A stretch of 64,000 bases of DNA from Clostridiales bacterium (GCA_015056125.1 SVGW01000001.1:1-64000); one strand, 5' to 3'; numbered from the stretch's first letter, positions 51,128-60,573 are shown. The notes: generated from the letters alone by a model not told the origin. Numbers and translations: made by a program.

Positions 51128-54100
51128 TTATTCCACGGGAATCAAGGCGAAATAGCCCAGTACATCCGTTTCGAAAACGATCTGCCCATCTATGATTTCG
51201 TATTCGATCTCCATGATCTCGCCGTTTTCATCCAGGAATACCAGGCGGAAATCTTTTATGGTTTCCTGGGCCACGGGAATGGAAATGCGCACCTTTTCTG
51301 TAAGCTCCACTTCCACTTCATCCACAATCAGCGTGACGGACATGATCTGCGCCTGGGGGTTTTCGGCCTGGAAGGCAGCAATAACGGTGTTTTCGATGAT
51401 GGGTTCTTCTTTGGGAAGCTCGGGCACCGGCGTTTCTTCGGGCAGGATTCCTTTTTCCACATCCGCTGCTTCCTGTTCAATTGCCGATGTTTCTTCCGCG
51501 CCTGCAGCGGGAGCGGGAGTAGGAACGAATACAGGCTGTTGAATGGTAATGATCAACTGCACATTCTCGGTGGGCTTGGAAGTGACCGCAGGATCTGTCG
51601 CAACAAATTCAATCTTTGCTTCTTCCGGCTTCTCCACAATGGGCTGGGGGGTGGGTTGCGCTGTGGGTTCTGCAGTGGGCACAGGCGTCGGCTGGGGCTC
51701 TTCGCTTGCCACAAGTGCAATCGTGTAATTGCAGATGGGGCACTGCTGGCTGCCGTCTTCTGCCGTTTCAAGGGCGCAGGCTTCTTCCAGCTTTTCGCCG
51801 CAGTTATTCAGACAGAGCGCCGCATGGGTGCCGTTTTGCTGAGAAAGATATTCGCCAAAGTGATGCCCCAAGGCGTCAACCGTCTTACGAGTAAAGATAT
51901 GGCAGATGGAGCAAGTGAACGTGTTGCTGCCGTTTGCAGTACAGGTGGCGGCAACGGAGCCGGAAAGATACCACTGATGCCCCGTAGCGGAACCGTAATC
52001 TTCCCAAACAGTCTCTTCGCAGTTTTGGCAAGCGTTGGCAATGTGGCCTTTTTCCGTGCAGGAGGGCGCCACGTTTTCAGCTTCATACCAGGCATGGCCG
52101 ATAGCCTCGATCACCTCGGTGGTGGTTTCGTCACAGTTCTTGCAGGCGGTGACGATCTTTCCATCGACCGTGCAGGAAGGCGCTATGTTTTCGGCTTCGT
52201 ACCAGGCATGACCGGTGGCGGCAATGACTTCGGTAGTGGATTCATCACAGTTCTTGCAGGCGGTGACGATCTTTCCATCGACAGTGCAGGAGGGCGCTAT
52301 GTTTTCGGCTTCATACCAGGCATGACCGATAGCGTCGATCACCTCGGTGGTGGTTTCGTCACAGTTCTTGCAGGCGGTGACGATCTTTCCATCGACCGTG
52401 CAGGAGGGCGCCACGTTTTCGGCTTCGTACCAGGCATGTCCGGTGGCGGCAATGACTTCGGTAGTGGTTTCGTCACAGTTCTCGCAGGCGGTGACGATCT
52501 TTCCATCGACCGTGCAGGAGGGAGCCACGTTTTCAGCTTCGTACCAGGCATGGCCGGTGGCGGCAGCTTCTTCACTCTTGGCGGCACCGCAGCCCTCACA
52601 GCTGTAGGATATTTCGCCGGCCTGGGTGCAGGTGGCAGTAGAGGCACCGGCGCTCCAGGAATGATCATGTTCATACTGGCATTCTGTGCAGATGCCGTTT
52701 TTGTATTCATGAGCAGCCGTATCAATCGTTTGAGCGCAGCCCTTGCAGATGATCGCGTGCAGGGTATGGTCAGTGGCAAGGGGGCTGCACTCATTCTTGC
52801 CTGTGTGGGCGATGGTTGCTTCGCCTTCGGCTACTTTTCGATTGCACACATTGCAAACGGTGGGCTGTGTGCAATCGACAGTGTGCTTATGATCGGCAGG
52901 AAGCTCCATAAAGCAGGTGCTGCAGAAACCGCCCGAATGGAAATAGTGCTTCTGCTTTATGAACAATTTGCAAGATGGACAGGTGTACCAGTGGTAAGTG
53001 CTGTCATACTCCGTCTCGCTTGCATCCACGAAATGCTCCCATTGGGATTCCGGGAAAGTATTCAGGCAGATGGGGCACAGGCCGTTTTCAAAGCAGGCCA
53101 ACAGATGCGTTTCAAGATAAATTCTGTTGTCACAATCGGAGCAAGTTTGCCAATGATGGGTTTGATCTGCCATGTAGTCAGTGCTGATTTCACCATGCTG
53201 AACATCAATATTGTCTGTAACAGTCAATCCGCAAACCAAGCACAAGCCGGGATTTTTGCAGGAGACAACATGGAGCGCGGCGGCAGTGCCGGAATAGGTC
53301 CCCCCGCAATCTACGCAAGTATCGGTGTGTTGGCAATCATTTTTGTGTGGGAAATGACTAAAGGTACCGCAAACTGAGCAAACGAGAGCATGGTGCGTGC
53401 TGGAATTATCATAAACAGCGGTAATATTTTGATGTTCCTCTTCTTCGCTTTGAGGTTGATTACAATCGATGCAGCGAAGCCAATGAGAGGTGGAGGTGAA
53501 ATAGTAAACAATGGTTCCGTGTTCGCTTTCCAGAGAGGAATCTGCGAAGCCGCAGGTAGCGCATACCCCAGGATTGGTGCAGCTGGCAGAATGAGCAGCA
53601 AATTGGACTTTCTGCCCGCAATCGCCGCAATTATACCAATGGCCCGTTTCGTCCATTTGTATTTCACCGGCAGCCCAATGATTGCCTACATTGTTATCCG
53701 TGGGCTCTCCGCAGACGTCGCACTTAATCCAGTGGCCTTTTTCGTCATAGCCGTATTGCCAATTGTCGGTTACATGATCTGTGTTGCCGCCAGAATAGGC
53801 GCCGCCGCAGACAGCACAGGTGTCCGTGTTCAGGCAGTTGTTTTCGTGCGAAAAATAGCCTGTGCCGCAGATGTCGCAGGAAAGGACGTGGACATACTCG
53901 TTTTCATAAGCAATGCTTTTGTTCACATGAGATTCCCGATTAGAGGTTTCCATGCTGCAGAATCGGCACATTGTACAATGGAAATCATACCAAATGCCAT
54001 AAATGAAATCATGGTTTCCTTCCAGGGAAGCGTCTTCATAGCCGCAATGGATACATACGCCGGAGGCGTTGCAGGCGGCAAAATGGGAGGCAAATTCGAC

Positions 54101-55651
54101 TTTTTGCCCGCAATCGCCGCAATTATACCAATGGCCCGTTTTGTCCATTTGTATTTCACCGGCAGCCCAATGATTGCCCACATTATTATCCGTGGGCTCT
54201 CCGCAGACGTCGCACTTAATCCAGTGGCCGTTTTCGTCATAGCCGTATTGCCAATTGTCGGTTACATGATCTGTGTTGCCGCCAGAATAGGCGCCGCCGC
54301 AGAGAACACAGGTATCGGGATGCTGGCAATCGTTCAGATGCACGGATACGACGAAGCCGCATACATCGCAGTTGATGGTATGCACGTTTTCGTTGCTGTA
54401 GGTGTACTGGGGATTGACGTGCGGCTCCCGTTCAGACATGACCTCGTAGCAATATTCGCAGATGAGGCCGTGGGTGTAGCTGTTGAATGCATAGGTGGCG
54501 CTATGCTGTCCTTCCAGGGAGGCGTCTTCTATGCCGCAGTCGTAGCACACTCCGGGATTGGTGCAGGAGGCGTGGTGCGCTTCAAAATCATATGCCTGGC
54601 CGCAGCTGCCGCAATCGTACCAGTGTCCGGTAGCATCGCTCTGAATGACACCATTGCTCCAATGGGGGCCTACGTTATGTTCGGTGGCCTGGCCGCACAG
54701 ATCACACTTGATCCAGTGGCCATTTTCATCATAGCCGTATTGCCACAGAGAAGTGTCATGATCAGCGGAACCGCTGGAGTAGGCAGCGCCGCAGTCTACA
54801 CAGGTATCCGGATGGAGGCAGTTGTTACTGTGACTTCTCCAGAAGTCGCCACACACATCACAAGTAAATTTGTGATAAAATTCATCATCATAGGAACAGG
54901 AAGGGTTTACATGCGCCTCATTTTCGGAAAGCGCCTGACCACAGTGCATGCAGGAGAGCCAATGAGTGGAAGCGTCGATAGAATAGGTTGGATCGTGCTG
55001 CCCTTCCAGGGAGGCGTCTTCTATGCCGCAATCATAGCACACTCCGGGATTGGTGCAGGAGGCGTGGTGCGCTTCAAAATCATATGCCTGGCCGCAGCTG
55101 CCGCAATCGTACCAGTGTCCGGTAGCATCGCTCTGAATGACACCATTGCTCCAATGGGGGCCTACGTTCTGCTCGGTGGCCTGACCACACAGATCACACT
55201 TGATCCAGTGGCTATTTTCGTCATAGCCGTATTGCCACAGAGAAGTGTCATGATCAGCGGAACCGCTGGAGTAGGCAGCGCCGCAGTCTACACAGGTATC
55301 CGGATGTAAGCAATCATTGCGGTGTTCGCCTGATGAGAAGATGCCACAAATTTCACAGGACAAAAAATGATAGGCAGGTGCTTCCAAGTTAAAAGTATAA
55401 GAAGGATTGATATGGGCTTCTTCATCGGATTGCGTGGAGCCGCAATCGGTGCAGATAAGCCAGTGACCAGAATCTGTGCCAGTGTAACTCGTATGGGCAT
55501 GTACATGATTCAACGGAACATCCGTTGCGCCACAAGCCGCACAAGTCCCGACACTCATGCATGTGTCGTAGTGGTCGCATTCGGTGCTGGATGCGGATGC
55601 CGCCCACAGGGGGAGCAGCAACAGCGAGAGGAAAACAAGAAGCTTTTTCAT
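51128..55651 (-). CDS. Giant secreted Cys/His-rich tandem-repeat protein
   Basis: This 1507-residue protein has a signal peptide (1-20), then a very long array of CxxC knuckles separated by GHW-type histidines. Residues 114-772 are four near-identical units of 164, 164, 164 and 167 residues, each with about twelve cysteines; a divergent part follows to ~1000; residues 1033-1222 are five 38-residue units (GHAWYEAEN, CTVDG, C-NCDETTTEV) like repeats of clostridial surface proteins. A Pro/Thr linker (1316-1340 and 1370-1385) leads to a C-terminal beta domain (~1420-1507). No LPXTG anchor, SLH or peptidoglycan-binding domain was seen. It may bind zinc or other thiophilic metals, or act as an adhesin. 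The ATG at 55651 follows AAAGGAC. Confidence 0.85.
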   Translation of the reverse strand: MKKLLVFLSLLLLPLWAASASSTECDHYDTCMSVGTCAACGATDVPLNHVHAHTSYTGTDSGHWLICTDCGSTQSDEEAHINPSYTFNLEAPAYHFLSCEICGIFSSGEHRNDCLHPDTCVDCGAAYSSGSADHDTSLWQYGYDENSHWIKCDLCGQATEQNVGPHWSNGVIQSDATGHWYDCGSCGQAYDFEAHHASCTNPGVCYDCGIEDASLEGQHDPTYSIDASTHWLSCMHCGQALSENEAHVNPSCSYDDEFYHKFTCDVCGDFWRSHSNNCLHPDTCVDCGAAYSSGSADHDTSLWQYGYDENGHWIKCDLCGQATEHNVGPHWSNGVIQSDATGHWYDCGSCGQAYDFEAHHASCTNPGVCYDCGIEDASLEGQHSATYAFNSYTHGLICEYCYEVMSEREPHVNPQYTYSNENVHTINCDVCGFVVSVHLNDCQHPDTCVLCGGAYSGGNTDHVTDNWQYGYDENGHWIKCDVCGEPTDNNVGNHWAAGEIQMDKTGHWYNCGDCGQKVEFASHFAACNASGVCIHCGYEDASLEGNHDFIYGIWYDFHCTMCRFCSMETSNRESHVNKSIAYENEYVHVLSCDICGTGYFSHENNCLNTDTCAVCGGAYSGGNTDHVTDNWQYGYDEKGHWIKCDVCGEPTDNNVGNHWAAGEIQMDETGHWYNCGDCGQKVQFAAHSASCTNPGVCATCGFADSSLESEHGTIVYYFTSTSHWLRCIDCNQPQSEEEEHQNITAVYDNSSTHHALVCSVCGTFSHFPHKNDCQHTDTCVDCGGTYSGTAAALHVVSCKNPGLCLVCGLTVTDNIDVQHGEISTDYMADQTHHWQTCSDCDNRIYLETHLLACFENGLCPICLNTFPESQWEHFVDASETEYDSTYHWYTCPSCKLFIKQKHYFHSGGFCSTCFMELPADHKHTVDCTQPTVCNVCNRKVAEGEATIAHTGKNECSPLATDHTLHAIICKGCAQTIDTAAHEYKNGICTECQYEHDHSWSAGASTATCTQAGEISYSCEGCGAAKSEEAAATGHAWYEAENVAPSCTVDGKIVTACENCDETTTEVIAATGHAWYEAENVAPSCTVDGKIVTACKNCDETTTEVIDAIGHAWYEAENIAPSCTVDGKIVTACKNCDESTTEVIAATGHAWYEAENIAPSCTVDGKIVTACKNCDETTTEVIEAIGHAWYEAENVAPSCTEKGHIANACQNCEETVWEDYGSATGHQWYLSGSVAATCTANGSNTFTCSICHIFTRKTVDALGHHFGEYLSQQNGTHAALCLNNCGEKLEEACALETAEDGSQQCPICNYTIALVASEEPQPTPVPTAEPTAQPTPQPIVEKPEEAKIEFVATDPAVTSKPTENVQLIITIQQPVFVPTPAPAAGAEETSAIEQEAADVEKGILPEETPVPELPKEEPIIENTVIAAFQAENPQAQIMSVTLIVDEVEVELTEKVRISIPVAQETIKDFRLVFLDENGEIMEIEYEIIDGQIVFETDVLGYFALIPVE
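51986..52555 (-). repeat. Five 114-bp tandem repeats inside the giant gene
   Basis: They encode residues 1033-1222: five 38-residue units with nearly identical DNA (GHAWYEAEN to TTEVI). A sixth, divergent unit follows downstream. Confidence 0.85.
53336..55312 (-). repeat. Four ~492-bp tandem repeats inside the giant gene
   Basis: Units at 54821-55312, 54329-54820, 53837-54328 and 53336-53836 encode residues 114-277, 278-441, 442-605 and 606-772. Units 1 and 2 share SADHDTSLWQYGYDEN, units 3 and 4 share GNTDHVTDNWQYGYDE, giving an A-A-B-B pattern. Confidence 0.85.
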
Positions 55652-55729
55652 GAGCTCAAGTCCTTTCCATATTTGGGAATTTTTTTCATATAATCCTATC
55701 ACAGTTTTTTGTATATTTCAAGTGTTTTT

Positions 55730-55772
55730 TCACAAAAAAAACACAAAAGCTTCGCTTTGTGGGCGAAGCTTT
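55730..55772 (-). terminator. azlCD terminator
   Basis: Minus strand AAAGCTTCGC (55772-55763) pairs with GCGAAGCTTT (55755-55746), then a T-rich tract. It separates azlD from the giant gene. Confidence 0.75.
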
Positions 55773-55790
55773 CAAAAAACGGCATCAATT

Positions 55791-56117
55791 TTAGAATACC
55801 AATTGCACCAGCAGCATGTAAAATATCGTGCCGCCGGCGATGGAAAGCAGCATCTGGCGTTTCCAAAGATGCAGCCCTGCTACCAGCAAAATGGCCATAA
55901 GTTCCGGCAATCCATGGCTGCCGGAAAGGAGGGATACGTCCTTTAAGCAATACACCACCAGCATACCAAAGAGCGCTGCGGGGAGCGCCTTGCCCAGGTA
56001 CTGCACAAAGGAGGGCGTTTCCCGGCGGGAAGAAAAAATCAGGAAGGGCAAAAAGCGGGTGGCCATGGTGGCCAGAGCGCAGATCAAAATGGTGATCAAT
56101 TGCTGGGAAAGGGTCAT
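55791..56117 (-). CDS. azlD: AzlD family branched-chain amino acid export subunit
   Basis: This 108-residue membrane protein has about four helices and the family pattern [15 protein letters not shown] and [18 protein letters not shown]. With AzlC it forms an exporter for branched-chain amino acids (known from the azl operon and related BrnFE systems). Its ATG overlaps the azlC stop by three bases (ATGA), so it is translationally coupled. Confidence 0.9.
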   Translation of the reverse strand: MTLSQQLITILICALATMATRFLPFLIFSSRRETPSFVQYLGKALPAALFGMLVVYCLKDVSLLSGSHGLPELMAILLVAGLHLWKRQMLLSIAGGTIFYMLLVQLVF

Positions 56118-56842
56118 GATAATCCACCTGCCTTTTCAATGGGCTTGCGGAAGGCGGCAAGCAGCATCAGCATGCAAAGCATGGTGGGGATCAGGAAGGA
56201 ATCCCTGCCAAAGAGCAAAAGGCAGAATACAGAGGCAGCCACGCCAATCAACGCGGTATAGTGCTTTTTTTCTTTCAGCCATTGCTCCAGAAAGATGACT
56301 ACAAACATGGCCGTCATCACAAAATCCAGCCCCTTGGTATTAAAGGAGATCACCTCTCCCAGCAAGCCCCCCAAGGTGGCACCAGCAATCCAGTAAAGCT
56401 GATTAAGGAGCGTGACGAAAAACATGCAAAGGCCCTCGTCTGCCTCTTTAGGAAACTGGGCGGCATAGTTAACGGAAAAGCTTTCATCGCACATGCCAAA
56501 GATCAAATAGAATTTCTTCCATCCCGTGCCCTTGTATTTTTCCAGCATGGAAATGCCATAGAAAAGATGGCGCGCCTGAATCATCAGGGCCATGAGCAGG
56601 GTCTGCACCGGGGCAAAGGCCCCCAGCAGCAGGGAGGCACACACAAATTCCAGGGATCCTCCGAAAATAGTGACGCTCATGAGCAGGGGATAAAGAAAGC
56701 TGAAGCCGTTTACATTCATCAGGATTCCGTAGGACATGCCAAGGAATAAAAAGCCCGCCAGGATGGGGATGGTTTTGGGAAAAGCAAGTTTCAATGCCTG
56801 CAAGGATTTGCTGTTTTTGCGTTGCGGTGTCGCGGTTTGCAT
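56114..56842 (-). CDS. azlC: AzlC family branched-chain amino acid permease
   Basis: This 242-residue membrane protein has six to seven helices. [27 protein letters not shown] and [13 protein letters not shown] with [10 protein letters not shown] are diagnostic of AzlC/YgaZ. It is the large subunit of the exporter. The ATG at 56842 has AAGGAG seven bases upstream; the frame is open for 34 further codons, which cover the promoter. Expression is from its own promoter (56874-56902). Confidence 0.92.
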   Translation of the reverse strand: MQTATPQRKNSKSLQALKLAFPKTIPILAGFLFLGMSYGILMNVNGFSFLYPLLMSVTIFGGSLEFVCASLLLGAFAPVQTLLMALMIQARHLFYGISMLEKYKGTGWKKFYLIFGMCDESFSVNYAAQFPKEADEGLCMFFVTLLNQLYWIAGATLGGLLGEVISFNTKGLDFVMTAMFVVIFLEQWLKEKKHYTALIGVAASVFCLLLFGRDSFLIPTMLCMLMLLAAFRKPIEKAGGLS

Positions 56843-56873
56843 ACAGGTGCTCCTTTTTGCGTGGTACAGATTT

Positions 56874-56902
56874 GTTATATCATTGGCCGGGCGGGGATTC
56901 AA
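56874..56902 (-). promoter_or_regulatory. Promoter of azlCD
   Basis: Minus strand TTGAAT (56902-56897), 17-nt spacer, TATAAC (56879-56874). Confidence 0.65.
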
Positions 56903-56964
56903 GTATATAAATTGTATTAAATTTTCAGCTTTATGAAGGCGCATTGAAATTGCCTTTTGGCTGG

Positions 56965-57002
56965 TAGAAAAAATAACGCTATGGTGTGATCATAGCGTTA
57001 TT
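56965..57002 (-). terminator. Terminator of the glycosidase-like gene
   Basis: Minus strand AATAACGCTATG (57002-56991) pairs perfectly with CATAGCGTTATT (56983-56972), followed by TTTTCT. Confidence 0.85.
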
Positions 57003-57046
57003 ATGGGCTATATTAACAATATAAAATATCACCAGATGCTGCCTGC

Positions 57047-59143
57047 TTATTCGATTACAATAATTTCGTATGCATCGATCTTGTTCAGGGTAAAGCTGAT
57101 TTGCCAGCCGCTTTCGCATACATTTTCAACTTTCGCACCACGGATAGAGTGGATGGAAAAGCGATCCTTTTCGATGCCGAAACCTTCTAGATTGAGTGTG
57201 AACGACACGTTGTAAAGAGGCGTTACCGCTTCAATGGGCCTTGACATGGCGCTGGTCAGGTTGATAATGTGCAGAATGAAGCGGTCTTTCTGCCTTCTGA
57301 GCACCACTTCATACAGGCCGGATGCATCGGATACGACTGTGCTGCGGGAGGTGAGATCAACGAACCGGCGGATAATCTTGCCGTATTCCACAATGTTTCT
57401 GTGGGTCGCTGCAGTTTCGCCGTAGTTGCCGCTGAAATAATACGCAGTTCCCTTTCCGTATGCATGCTTGGTGAGCGCGGGATATCTTTCGTCATCGCCG
57501 GGCAGCGGCGTGTATCTGCCGGCCATGGGATAATTGACGCGCATCAGCACTTGGGCGTCATCCGCATAATTCCATTCGGCATTGAGAATGGGCGCCGGAA
57601 TCCTCGGGAATGTGAGGGGAGCCAGGAGCGGATCGTTTTTTTCCTGGAACAAGTATGCCACGCCAATGAAGGGGGACAGATGGATTCGGGGCTCGCCCCG
57701 GATGCCAAGCACATCGGCAAGCTTGGATTGAAAAGCATAGCTGCCATCTTCATTGTACATGCCCACGTCAAAATTGGCGAGCAGATTGCCGCCCCCTGCC
57801 ACATATTCCGCGATCAGCTTCGCCGTTTCATCGGACAGACAGGCTACCTCGGGAAGAATAACGGAATCATATTGCTTAATGGTGCCGTTGAGTACGCTTA
57901 CCTCATCGATGATATCAAACTGGACATGATTCCTTATCAGCATATCGTATACGGAAATCAGCTCGCCAAAGTGGTCACCGCGCTCCGCAAAGCCGGACTT
58001 GCGCGCCGCGACAAAGTCGCTGTCTTCAACGCTGGAGGCGTAGTTATTCGCCGTGTGCTGCGACCACATCAGCGCAACCCTTGCGCATACCTTGGATGGG
58101 CCGAAAATGTCCCTGTGGCCGAGCACAAACTCGTTCATTTCTTTGGCTGTCCGTGCGCTTTGAGTGTTTATGAACTCGGATGCAGAAAAATGAACGCCGT
58201 ACCAGACATTGGAGCCGTTTGAATAACTCTGGGCATAGGCGAGCAGGGTTTCAGCGGGGGTGTGCAGATAATACGAAATACCGGAAACGTTGCCTGCAAA
58301 GAAGCAGACGATGGGCTTCTTGCCGGCGAGGGTATCGCCTTCGATGCATTCCAGGTGCTTTGCTTTGCTGCTGAGCTGCCACAGGCCTGCCGCGCCCATG
58401 CGATGCTCGTGGAAGCCGCCCTCGGCGCCAATGATATCCACATAGTCGTAAAGTTTTCTGGTGCTGCTTCCGGTAATATCGGCTCGCAGCGCGGAATTGT
58501 TCAGATACAGCGCTATTTCCGGATTGATGCTTTTGACGATATCGTGGGTTTCCTTCACATGCCGGGTAGCCGATTCAATGCGCATGGTCTGCAGTTCGAT
58601 CCTGGTTCCCTCATAAATGGAATGCCCAAACCGCTTTTCAAAATCGGCCCGGCATACGTCGCAGTAGCAGCCGTTATCGCGCATAATGGGGCCGTCCAGA
58701 AAGATGCCGTCAATATCGTGCCTGGCAAGGTGTTCAATCTCTTTGAGGAAATTTTTGTGCCACGGCCCGTTGGGATTGACACAGACCAGATTATAGATAG
58801 AATAGGCCTTCATGGGCTGGCCGTCTTTCGTCAGCTGCAGCCAGTCGGGGTGCTCTGAGGAGGTCTGTTCACTAATGCTGTGGGTATTGTAATATACAAT
58901 TTCACGAATGCCGTGGGCATGGGCCTTTTTCAAATAAGCATCCAGCTTTTTCCCATGCTTTTCTTCGCTGTAATAACCGAAATGGCTATTTTCATTTGCA
59001 ACCAGATGCAGATTCTGCTCGGTATTGAAGCCGTATTTAGCCACATATTCATCCAGCACCCAATTATCGTCATCGCCCAAATTGCACTGCACCGCGCTGA
59101 TCGTAAGCGGCTGCTCCTGCCACCAATGCTTTTTATTTTCCAT
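57047..59143 (-). CDS. GHL6/beta-galactosidase-trimerisation-type glycosidase-like protein
   Basis: This 698-residue cytosolic protein has an N-terminal TIM-barrel of the hypothetical glycosyl hydrolase (GHL6) type: HGIREIVYYNTHS, VCVNPNGPW and DIDGIFLDGPIM with a likely acid residue, and CYCDVCRADFEKRFG. A central region (about 400-560) resembles the beta-galactosidase trimerisation (flavodoxin-like) domain: VILPEVACLSDETAKLIAEY and GGGNLLANFD. A C-terminal beta domain follows. The catalytic pair cannot be assigned, so activity is an inference. It is preceded by a promoter with two TCAGTAAAT motifs that also occur in front of the ROK gene. Confidence 0.75.
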   Translation of the reverse strand: MENKKHWWQEQPLTISAVQCNLGDDDNWVLDEYVAKYGFNTEQNLHLVANENSHFGYYSEEKHGKKLDAYLKKAHAHGIREIVYYNTHSISEQTSSEHPDWLQLTKDGQPMKAYSIYNLVCVNPNGPWHKNFLKEIEHLARHDIDGIFLDGPIMRDNGCYCDVCRADFEKRFGHSIYEGTRIELQTMRIESATRHVKETHDIVKSINPEIALYLNNSALRADITGSSTRKLYDYVDIIGAEGGFHEHRMGAAGLWQLSSKAKHLECIEGDTLAGKKPIVCFFAGNVSGISYYLHTPAETLLAYAQSYSNGSNVWYGVHFSASEFINTQSARTAKEMNEFVLGHRDIFGPSKVCARVALMWSQHTANNYASSVEDSDFVAARKSGFAERGDHFGELISVYDMLIRNHVQFDIIDEVSVLNGTIKQYDSVILPEVACLSDETAKLIAEYVAGGGNLLANFDVGMYNEDGSYAFQSKLADVLGIRGEPRIHLSPFIGVAYLFQEKNDPLLAPLTFPRIPAPILNAEWNYADDAQVLMRVNYPMAGRYTPLPGDDERYPALTKHAYGKGTAYYFSGNYGETAATHRNIVEYGKIIRRFVDLTSRSTVVSDASGLYEVVLRRQKDRFILHIINLTSAMSRPIEAVTPLYNVSFTLNLEGFGIEKDRFSIHSIRGAKVENVCESGWQISFTLNKIDAYEIIVIE

Positions 59144-59187
59144 GTGTCATCATCCTTTCATCGGAACCGAAATTCTTTCAGGGCCTG

Positions 59188-59253
59188 TCAGTAAATAACT
59201 TAATACATTCAGTAAATTAATTGGATGCTATCATGAAACGTGTGATTTGTCAA
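59188..59253 (-). promoter_or_regulatory. Promoter and candidate ROK operators of the glycosidase-like gene
   Basis: Minus strand TTGACA (59253-59248), 17-nt spacer, TAGCAT (59230-59225). TCAGTAAAT (plus strand) lies at 59209-59217, eight bases beyond the -10, and again at 59188-59196, 21 bases on (two helix turns). Confidence 0.6.
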
Positions 59254-59288
59254 GATGAAAAATGCTTTTTTGACGAATCGGCCGCTGA

Positions 59289-60374
59289 TTAATCGGTTGG
59301 AAAACAGCAATCAAACATATACGTGCATAATCCGCGCTGTGCTGCCAGCTTGCTATTGTATAAAACGTCAATTTCAAAATTTCTCGAATCGGGGCCTGTG
59401 ATTTTTGAAAGGATAGCATTTCTTAAATACTTTTTTTGGTCTTGCGTCATTTTTTCCGCATATGAGCCGGTAAGGATTACATCTGTGTCACAGATATTGA
59501 TGGCAGTTGAAATGCCTATTGCAAAATATTCCAACACCATATTTGTGAGCACGCCATTATTTTCCTTTATGAGTTTTTTGATAACGGCTTCCAGGCAGCC
59601 TCTCTGTCCGCAGGAGCACAGTTCATCGCTGAACAGCTTGATATGCCCCAGCTCACCATGCATACAATGTGCGCCATGCTGTATCTTTCCGTGAATAACA
59701 GTGGATAAACCGATTCCTGTACGGTCCAAAATAAAAAGCTGAACATGAGATGCATTGTTATTTTTTCTGCGATTGGATGCTTCTGCCAAGGCCAGAAGGT
59801 TGGTTGCTCTTTCCAGATAAACATGATCCCCGAACAGATCGGAAAAAAGAGCGGCCACATCAATGTTTTTCCAACCCAGTTCAACGGATAATGTCAATCT
59901 GCGTTGGGCGGAATGGATGATCCCCGGTAAAGTTAATGCAAAACCTGTAATTTCATCCATTTTGCACAGCTTTTTGTCTAAAACAGCATGTATTGTTTTT
60001 TTGATTGTTTTTGCAAATGCGGAGGGAGAAACATTTGCCGGTACGTTTAAAGTCTCTTCGAATAAAATATCCCCGTTCAGATTCATCAGATATAAATTTT
60101 TCGATATCCAGTCAAACGCAAAAAATAAGATATTCTTTCCGTCAAATTCTATATATAAAGGCTTCCGGCCCCCTGTGGATACACCGCAAAAACACTCGTG
60201 AATCATTCCGCTTTCTTGAAACTGCCTGATAATTTGCGTAACAGAGGCACGGCTCATATCAATGTTTTTCCAGATTTCCGTTCTTGATACCGGTGCATTT
60301 TCCCTTATATAACGCAGAACAATATTACGATTTCGCAGGGCCGCATCGCTGTGCGATAAAAAAATATGATTCAT
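59289..60374 (-). CDS. ROK family transcriptional repressor (NagC/XylR-like)
   Basis: This 361-residue protein has an N-terminal winged helix (LRYIRENAPVSRTEIWKNI, MSRASVTQIIRQFQESGMI) joined to a ROK sugar-kinase-like domain. The zinc site is intact: HGELGH followed by C-S-C-G-QRG-C. Such proteins release DNA when they bind a sugar or sugar phosphate. The ATG at 60374 was chosen because the AGGTGG site is ten bases upstream; an ATG at 60383 is one base from it. It is transcribed before the glycosidase-like gene (146-base gap with its own promoter), which is the likely target. Confidence 0.87.
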   Translation of the reverse strand: MNHIFLSHSDAALRNRNIVLRYIRENAPVSRTEIWKNIDMSRASVTQIIRQFQESGMIHECFCGVSTGGRKPLYIEFDGKNILFFAFDWISKNLYLMNLNGDILFEETLNVPANVSPSAFAKTIKKTIHAVLDKKLCKMDEITGFALTLPGIIHSAQRRLTLSVELGWKNIDVAALFSDLFGDHVYLERATNLLALAEASNRRKNNNASHVQLFILDRTGIGLSTVIHGKIQHGAHCMHGELGHIKLFSDELCSCGQRGCLEAVIKKLIKENNGVLTNMVLEYFAIGISTAINICDTDVILTGSYAEKMTQDQKKYLRNAILSKITGPDSRNFEIDVLYNSKLAAQRGLCTYMFDCCFPTD

Positions 60375-60393
60375 GTAAATCATACCACCTTAC

Positions 60394-60438
60394 TTTACTG
60401 ACTGTGAAAAGTATAATCTTTCTGGCGGCAAAAGTCAA
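60394..60438 (-). promoter_or_regulatory. Promoter and candidate autoregulatory operator of the ROK gene
   Basis: Minus strand TTGACT (60438-60433), 17-nt spacer, TATACT (60415-60410). TTTACTGA (TCAGTAAA on the minus strand) lies at 60394-60401, nine bases beyond the -10, the same place as in the glycosidase promoter. Confidence 0.65.
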
Positions 60439-60573
60439 GCTGACCGAATGCAGGCGCGCAGGCTGCGGTATATCAACCCGATCCAATATATTGCGTTTGA
60501 CCGAGCATTTTCGGGATCAAAGCGGGCCGCCCGTTCGTTCATTAGATGTTTACTGTACTTTCGGGAAAAGAAG

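Noticed and set aside
51113..53377. A 754-codon open frame opposite the giant Cys/His gene.
   Set aside because: Its repeats merely mirror the repeats on the other strand; no signal peptide or start site.
51986..55312. The regular repeats could suggest a CRISPR array.
   Set aside because: The units are long, contiguous and coding, with no unique spacers and no cas genes nearby.
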